Shown here piece by piece: positions 60,284 through 64,000 of a DNA stretch of 64,000 nucleotides (its first letter is position 1; every line of letters starts with the position of its first letter). The position numbers and the translations under genes are program-made. Below the pieces are notes generated by a model. That model searched no databases. It had not been told where the DNA came from and saw nothing but the letters and a program-made list of their open reading frames with translations. The DNA comes from Alphaproteobacteria bacterium 33-17. Its GTDB lineage: Bacteria; Pseudomonadota; Alphaproteobacteria; Rickettsiales; 33-17. The stretch lies in assembly GCA_001897445.1 (NCBI GenBank), contig MKSX01000027.1, positions 1 through 64,000 on the forward strand. Reading direction: 5' to 3'.

Positions 60284-62686
60284 ATGGCAATTTTTCAAGT
60301 ACAATCAAGCACTTACTTTTTTACTAAAGTAATATCAGTTATAAGAGAATATTACAAAATTCAAAACAACGATTTTACTAATGTAAATATTATCCTGCCA
60401 AATTCTCGTGCAGTGAGGTTTTTAAGCAATAGTTTTAACAGGCTGAAAATTACAAATTTGCCAAATATAAAGTCAATTTCAGAATATTATGATGAAATTC
60501 CTGATAAGTTTGAACAAGCCACAATTTTTGCCGAAATATATGGCAATTTCAAGTTTTTAGAAGGGCTTAAAATTTATCCGAAGTACTATAACATCTGGGA
60601 GACTTTGCTTGAATTTAATATATCTAAGGAAAATTTTAATGAGCTTCCTGTTGATTCTTTTCCAGCCCATGTAAAAGAAGCTTTAAGGCACATTGAATTT
60701 GCATTAAATGACTGGCCAGATCATTTAAAGTCTATTGGAAAACCAAATTTAATTATGAAGTTACTAAGTGCTATTAAAAATATTGAGTTAGACATTACTA
60801 ACCATAAGCAAATAGCTTTATGCGGTTTTGATAGTAAAATTAAAAGCTTTGATAAAATGCTGAATCTTGCCAAAGAGTCTAACGCAAGCATGGTAATTGA
60901 GAAAATACCATCAAGTAAGTCATTTAAAAGCGAGGCTTATCAGCTTGATACAAAAATGCTGGAATGCGATTTTATATATAAAAAGCTGCTAGATAAGCAA
61001 GATAATTTCGTTGCTATAATATCAGAATCAAGAGATTTTAGGCATCAGATTTTTGACTATTTAAAGTCTTATGGCATGATCTGCGATATATCCGATGGTC
61101 TTAGTATAAAGCACCATTACCTTACAGCTTTGTTTTTTGATACAGCTGCAATAATTAGCCGCGAGCATACAATTATGCGGTTTTTATCAATTCTTAAAAG
61201 CCCTTGTTCAATTTTTACAGAGCATAAATATGTATTTGACGCGTTATATGATCATATAACAACCTCAAGACAAATTTATAGAAATATCAATGATTTGTTT
61301 GAAATTGATGCGCAAATTATTCAGAAAAAATATCAGGATTTCCCTAGTGATTTTGCAAATATTCTAAAGCAATGCTTTAATATAATTTTTGACCCACTGC
61401 TAGAAGGTACTTTACTTGAAAAACATAAATATTTGTTTGAGAAAATTTATAAGCCAGATGGTTCGTCAACTGAGCCTTTAATTATGGAATTGATTCAGGA
61501 ATTTTTTGACTTAAAAACAGGATTTCTTAGACCAGAAGAATATATTGAGTTTGCAGAGCTTATGATGAATTCTAAAAATATATATATTCAGGATTATGCC
61601 AATTATCCAAATATTCGTATCATGTCGCTTAGGGAGGCATATTTACTTAATTTCGAGTATATCATATTTGCAGGATCCAATAATGAAGACTGGTATAATT
61701 TAAGATACAATCCATTATTCCCTGACCATATAAAGTCAATTTTTGGAATTAATCAAAAAGATAATATCCATAAAAACGTAAATTATTATATAGATATCCT
61801 TAAAACCTCATGCGAACATACATTTACCTGTCATAAATATTCAAGTGGTAAAATTATAAAACCCGCTGATTTTATTAATAGCGATATATCTAATATTAGT
61901 ATGGCTGAAACCAAAGTGTGCTTTCCTGAATTTCCTGAAGAGTATTATGCTGAAAATAAGCCAAAAGAGCTTAGGGTAAGGGATTTAGAAATTTATGTTG
62001 AAAATGAATTTCAGTTTTACCTTGAGAAAATAGAGAATTACCGAGGCTTTCATCACGTGGGAAGTAATGGTAATAGCAGCGAGTTTAGCCTGACTATACG
62101 CAAAGTCATTTATTATATTTTCCGTAATATAAAGTCAGTAAAATCTTTAAAAACCATACTTAGAAGCTGCGAGTCTATTGCTTTTGCTACTATGAATCTA
62201 GAGGTTTTTACATACTATAAGCAGCGCCTCAGGCTTGTGGTGTATTACCTTTATAACAGGGCAAAAGAAGAACAAATTTTAAATTCAGATTTTTTATCTT
62301 CTTTCTCATATGAGGTTTTAGGGGTTACCTACAAAGGTGACATCGATATAGTAAATTTTGATTCTGGAAAAATCACCAAGTTTATAACTTCTCAGCTTCC
62401 TACCAAAAAATCTATTAAAGAAGGTACATATTTGCCTATAAGTCTATTTTTACTATCGCAAAATCTACTGCCTGAAAATTTAAATATAGAAATTACCAGA
62501 ATTACAGGCGGCTTAGAAAAAACAGAAAGCATTTATATTGATATTGGTCTTGAAACTATAGAAAAGGCAAAAGAATATGTGGAAAACCTAACACAAAAAT
62601 ATTTAACGCAGCCCTTTAAATTAGATAAAGACTATTATAAAAACGATCGCAATAGCAAATATGCTTATGAGGCTGGGATAGAGTAG
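60284..62686 (+). CDS. addB: AddB-like double-strand break repair protein with degenerate nuclease
   Basis: 800 residues, shorter than usual AddB. LPNSRAVRFLSNSFNRL matches the early AddB region; IRIMSLREAYLLNFEYIIFA then GSNNEDWY matches the conserved E-A-R-L ... LGGLNEGxWP region; LRVRDLEIYVENEFQFY matches the S-x-E-x-NP-(F/Y) segment. The C-terminal nuclease should read ...D-x-D...D-Y-K; here GDIDIVNFDSGKITKFITSQ keeps an Asp but lacks the DYK, so the nuclease is likely inactive. AddA is not in the window. Divergent from the YdcF-like gene. Confidence 0.8.
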   Translation: MAIFQVQSSTYFFTKVISVIREYYKIQNNDFTNVNIILPNSRAVRFLSNSFNRLKITNLPNIKSISEYYDEIPDKFEQATIFAEIYGNFKFLEGLKIYPKYYNIWETLLEFNISKENFNELPVDSFPAHVKEALRHIEFALNDWPDHLKSIGKPNLIMKLLSAIKNIELDITNHKQIALCGFDSKIKSFDKMLNLAKESNASMVIEKIPSSKSFKSEAYQLDTKMLECDFIYKKLLDKQDNFVAIISESRDFRHQIFDYLKSYGMICDISDGLSIKHHYLTALFFDTAAIISREHTIMRFLSILKSPCSIFTEHKYVFDALYDHITTSRQIYRNINDLFEIDAQIIQKKYQDFPSDFANILKQCFNIIFDPLLEGTLLEKHKYLFEKIYKPDGSSTEPLIMELIQEFFDLKTGFLRPEEYIEFAELMMNSKNIYIQDYANYPNIRIMSLREAYLLNFEYIIFAGSNNEDWYNLRYNPLFPDHIKSIFGINQKDNIHKNVNYYIDILKTSCEHTFTCHKYSSGKIIKPADFINSDISNISMAETKVCFPEFPEEYYAENKPKELRVRDLEIYVENEFQFYLEKIENYRGFHHVGSNGNSSEFSLTIRKVIYYIFRNIKSVKSLKTILRSCESIAFATMNLEVFTYYKQRLRLVVYYLYNRAKEEQILNSDFLSSFSYEVLGVTYKGDIDIVNFDSGKITKFITSQLPTKKSIKEGTYLPISLFLLSQNLLPENLNIEITRITGGLEKTESIYIDIGLETIEKAKEYVENLTQKYLTQPFKLDKDYYKNDRNSKYAYEAGIE

Positions 62687-62724
62687 GTTAAATTTTATAA
62701 AAATTCAAATACTTTAACCATAAC

Positions 62725-64000
62725 CTACATTCTCTCCAACCATTCTTGCATGTCCGCATCTACGCTTCCCAAACCCACTTGTTGTTCGTATGTAGGTGGC
62801 TGGTATCTATCACGATGCCTGCCGAAATGCTGTTTGGGAAATCGGTTGATATCTGCTTCAATCATAACCATATTCCAGTTAACATTAGGACTTTGAAGTT
62901 TTAAAGCATCTAAATCAACATTCATGTCTTTTAAAATTAATTGTCTAAGTGACGCTGGGAAAATAAATTGCTTAAAGTCACAACTTGTAATTTCGATACA
63001 GGTAAAGTTTGTATTGCTTAAATTAATATAATATTCAGCGCAATTATTAATACATAATGTGTGTACCTTTGCAGAAAAAGCACTAAGCATTACTTTAGAT
63101 ATTGGATAGTCATTATTTATTTCTTTGATATTATTGATTATAATTTTTTCAAGATTAGGCAGGTTTGTAGCTAACGCTTCGGGGTTTAGGCGTCCACCAA
63201 TTATATAAAAATTATCAGGATTAAAAATTAGCGTTTGTACATTTGACAGTGCAACCTTAAAACCGCCTGAGTAATGAGGTGTAAATGTTTGGAAATCTGC
63301 ATGTAAGTTATTTATTACAAAATGATACCATGCGTCTGAAGTAGTAATATTTACCAATACGTTTTTAGTTAAACTAGGGACTTTCAAAAAAGTAGCTGAA
63401 TTTTGAAGTTTAAGTAAATCTAAGAATTTTATTTCAAATGGTTCAAAATCATCTAATTCTAAATGATAAGTTAATGGTATATTTTCTGAAGACAAAGTTG
63501 GTGGAAGATCTAGTGAAACTAAGCCTAAACTATTGGATTTAAGGTTTCTAATAGTTATTTTTGGCATCATGTTATATTGGAATAAATATTGTTTAAGTTC
63601 AATATTAGGGGTAGAGGTTGTGGGCAATAATGTATAATCAATAACAATTTCAAGATTTTCAAAATTAGATTGCGAAAGCCCTCTAAATTCAGGAATGGTA
63701 AGATTAGGGGAGTTTAGGGAAGGCTCAAAATTTGCCACAAACTTAACTTGATTGGGGAGTTGCAGGTTTGTAATATACCCTTTAAAATCATCAAATCGTA
63801 AAATCAGGTTATTAAGTTTTATTTTTTCAAATACTTTGCTGTAATTTTGTCTATTATCAAAATAGGTCTCAAATGTTCCGATTTCTTTTAAATTATCTGG
63901 GAATACAAGCTTACAGTTTTTAGAATCAAGATATAAATTGTTAATTCTTTCTGGCCATATGATATTTCTTGTATCTAAGTTTGATTCTTGTAAAGAATAT
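62725..64000 (-). CDS. LRR-like protein, partial (5' end outside the window)
   Basis: The frame stays open from 62725 to the right edge; the first internal start codon is GTG 63738, but codons before it (…NIIWPERINNLYLDS…, …FKGYITNLQLPNQVKFV…) continue the same strand-turn style, so I take the gene to be cut by the window. At least 425 residues are visible. Irregular leucine-rich units (LEKIIINNIKEIN, LRQLILKDMNVDL) resemble those of the F-box/LRR protein 55414-57510. An F-box or basic N terminus may lie beyond 64000. The tail is DMQEWLERM. Confidence 0.8.
   Translation of the reverse strand, partial: YSLQESNLDTRNIIWPERINNLYLDSKNCKLVFPDNLKEIGTFETYFDNRQNYSKVFEKIKLNNLILRFDDFKGYITNLQLPNQVKFVANFEPSLNSPNLTIPEFRGLSQSNFENLEIVIDYTLLPTTSTPNIELKQYLFQYNMMPKITIRNLKSNSLGLVSLDLPPTLSSENIPLTYHLELDDFEPFEIKFLDLLKLQNSATFLKVPSLTKNVLVNITTSDAWYHFVINNLHADFQTFTPHYSGGFKVALSNVQTLIFNPDNFYIIGGRLNPEALATNLPNLEKIIINNIKEINNDYPISKVMLSAFSAKVHTLCINNCAEYYINLSNTNFTCIEITSCDFKQFIFPASLRQLILKDMNVDLDALKLQSPNVNWNMVMIEADINRFPKQHFGRHRDRYQPPTYEQQVGLGSVDADMQEWLERM

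Overview
The window looks like the chromosome of an AT-rich alphaproteobacterium living inside a eukaryotic cell, most likely a Rickettsiales-type symbiont of an amoeba or other protist. Support for the alphaproteobacterial placement: a BamF (DUF3035) lipoprotein, Coq7, a GshA-type glutamate-cysteine ligase and an AddB-like protein. Support for the intracellular life style: about twenty genes whose products carry eukaryote-type modules (ankyrin repeats, F-box-like motifs, leucine-rich stretches, nuclear-localisation-like basic clusters, C-terminal CaaX boxes). The exact genus cannot be fixed from the sequence alone. No CRISPR array, prophage, transposase or integrase was seen.

Layout. 1-401 is non-coding and full of small palindromic repeats. 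402-8249 is mostly core: a CopB-like metal ATPase, coq7 and dsbB in one reverse operon, grxC, tRNA-Pro, then pyrB-pyrC-pyrF. 8457-10605 holds three tandem paralogous membrane proteins of unknown function behind a strong promoter. 10645-17315 holds an ankyrin-Nudix fusion, a Na+/solute symporter, a ferritin-like protein with a structured leader, a cluster of palindromic repeats and two accessory proteins. 17323-27051 is an effector-like block (three CaaX-ending proteins, one F-box-like/NLS protein, two NLS-tailed paralogs) broken only by tRNA-Leu and a photolyase. Then come catalase, a three-gene ankyrin operon, a phosphohexomutase with tRNA-His, and a second large block (33585-40215) of F-box-like/NLS proteins.

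40290-43060 is a gshA-rsmE-rluC operon. 43107-46179 has two tandem F-box/ankyrin proteins, followed by a lytic transglycosylase, HU, two helical-repeat proteins, 5-formyl-THF cyclo-ligase, a membrane protein, bamF-mutL-glycosyltransferase, an F-box/LRR protein, a CaaX protein with an F-box-like tail, a secreted peptidyl-prolyl isomerase, PlsC, a YdcF-like protein and AddB. The last gene, an LRR-like protein, runs off the right edge.

How it fits together. The effector-like genes are not in one island but are inserted singly or in small runs between conserved genes. Many share a degenerate helical repeat of the type G-(N/H)-hydrophobic-x-x-A-x-x-(L/I)-(Y/W). They differ in the targeting tail: nuclear (basic cluster after an LPxEI F-box-like motif) or membrane (C-x-(I/L)-L prenylation box). 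Several have the same promoter design, TTGACA-N4-GTTAAT-N7-TAnnnT. I read this as a mosaic arsenal of proteins meant to act in the host cell, some sent to the nucleus or ubiquitin machinery and some to host membranes. Secretion is inferred; no secretion system is encoded in this window. Two effector-like genes are split by single-base frameshifts (positions 19080-19089 and 39865-39869).
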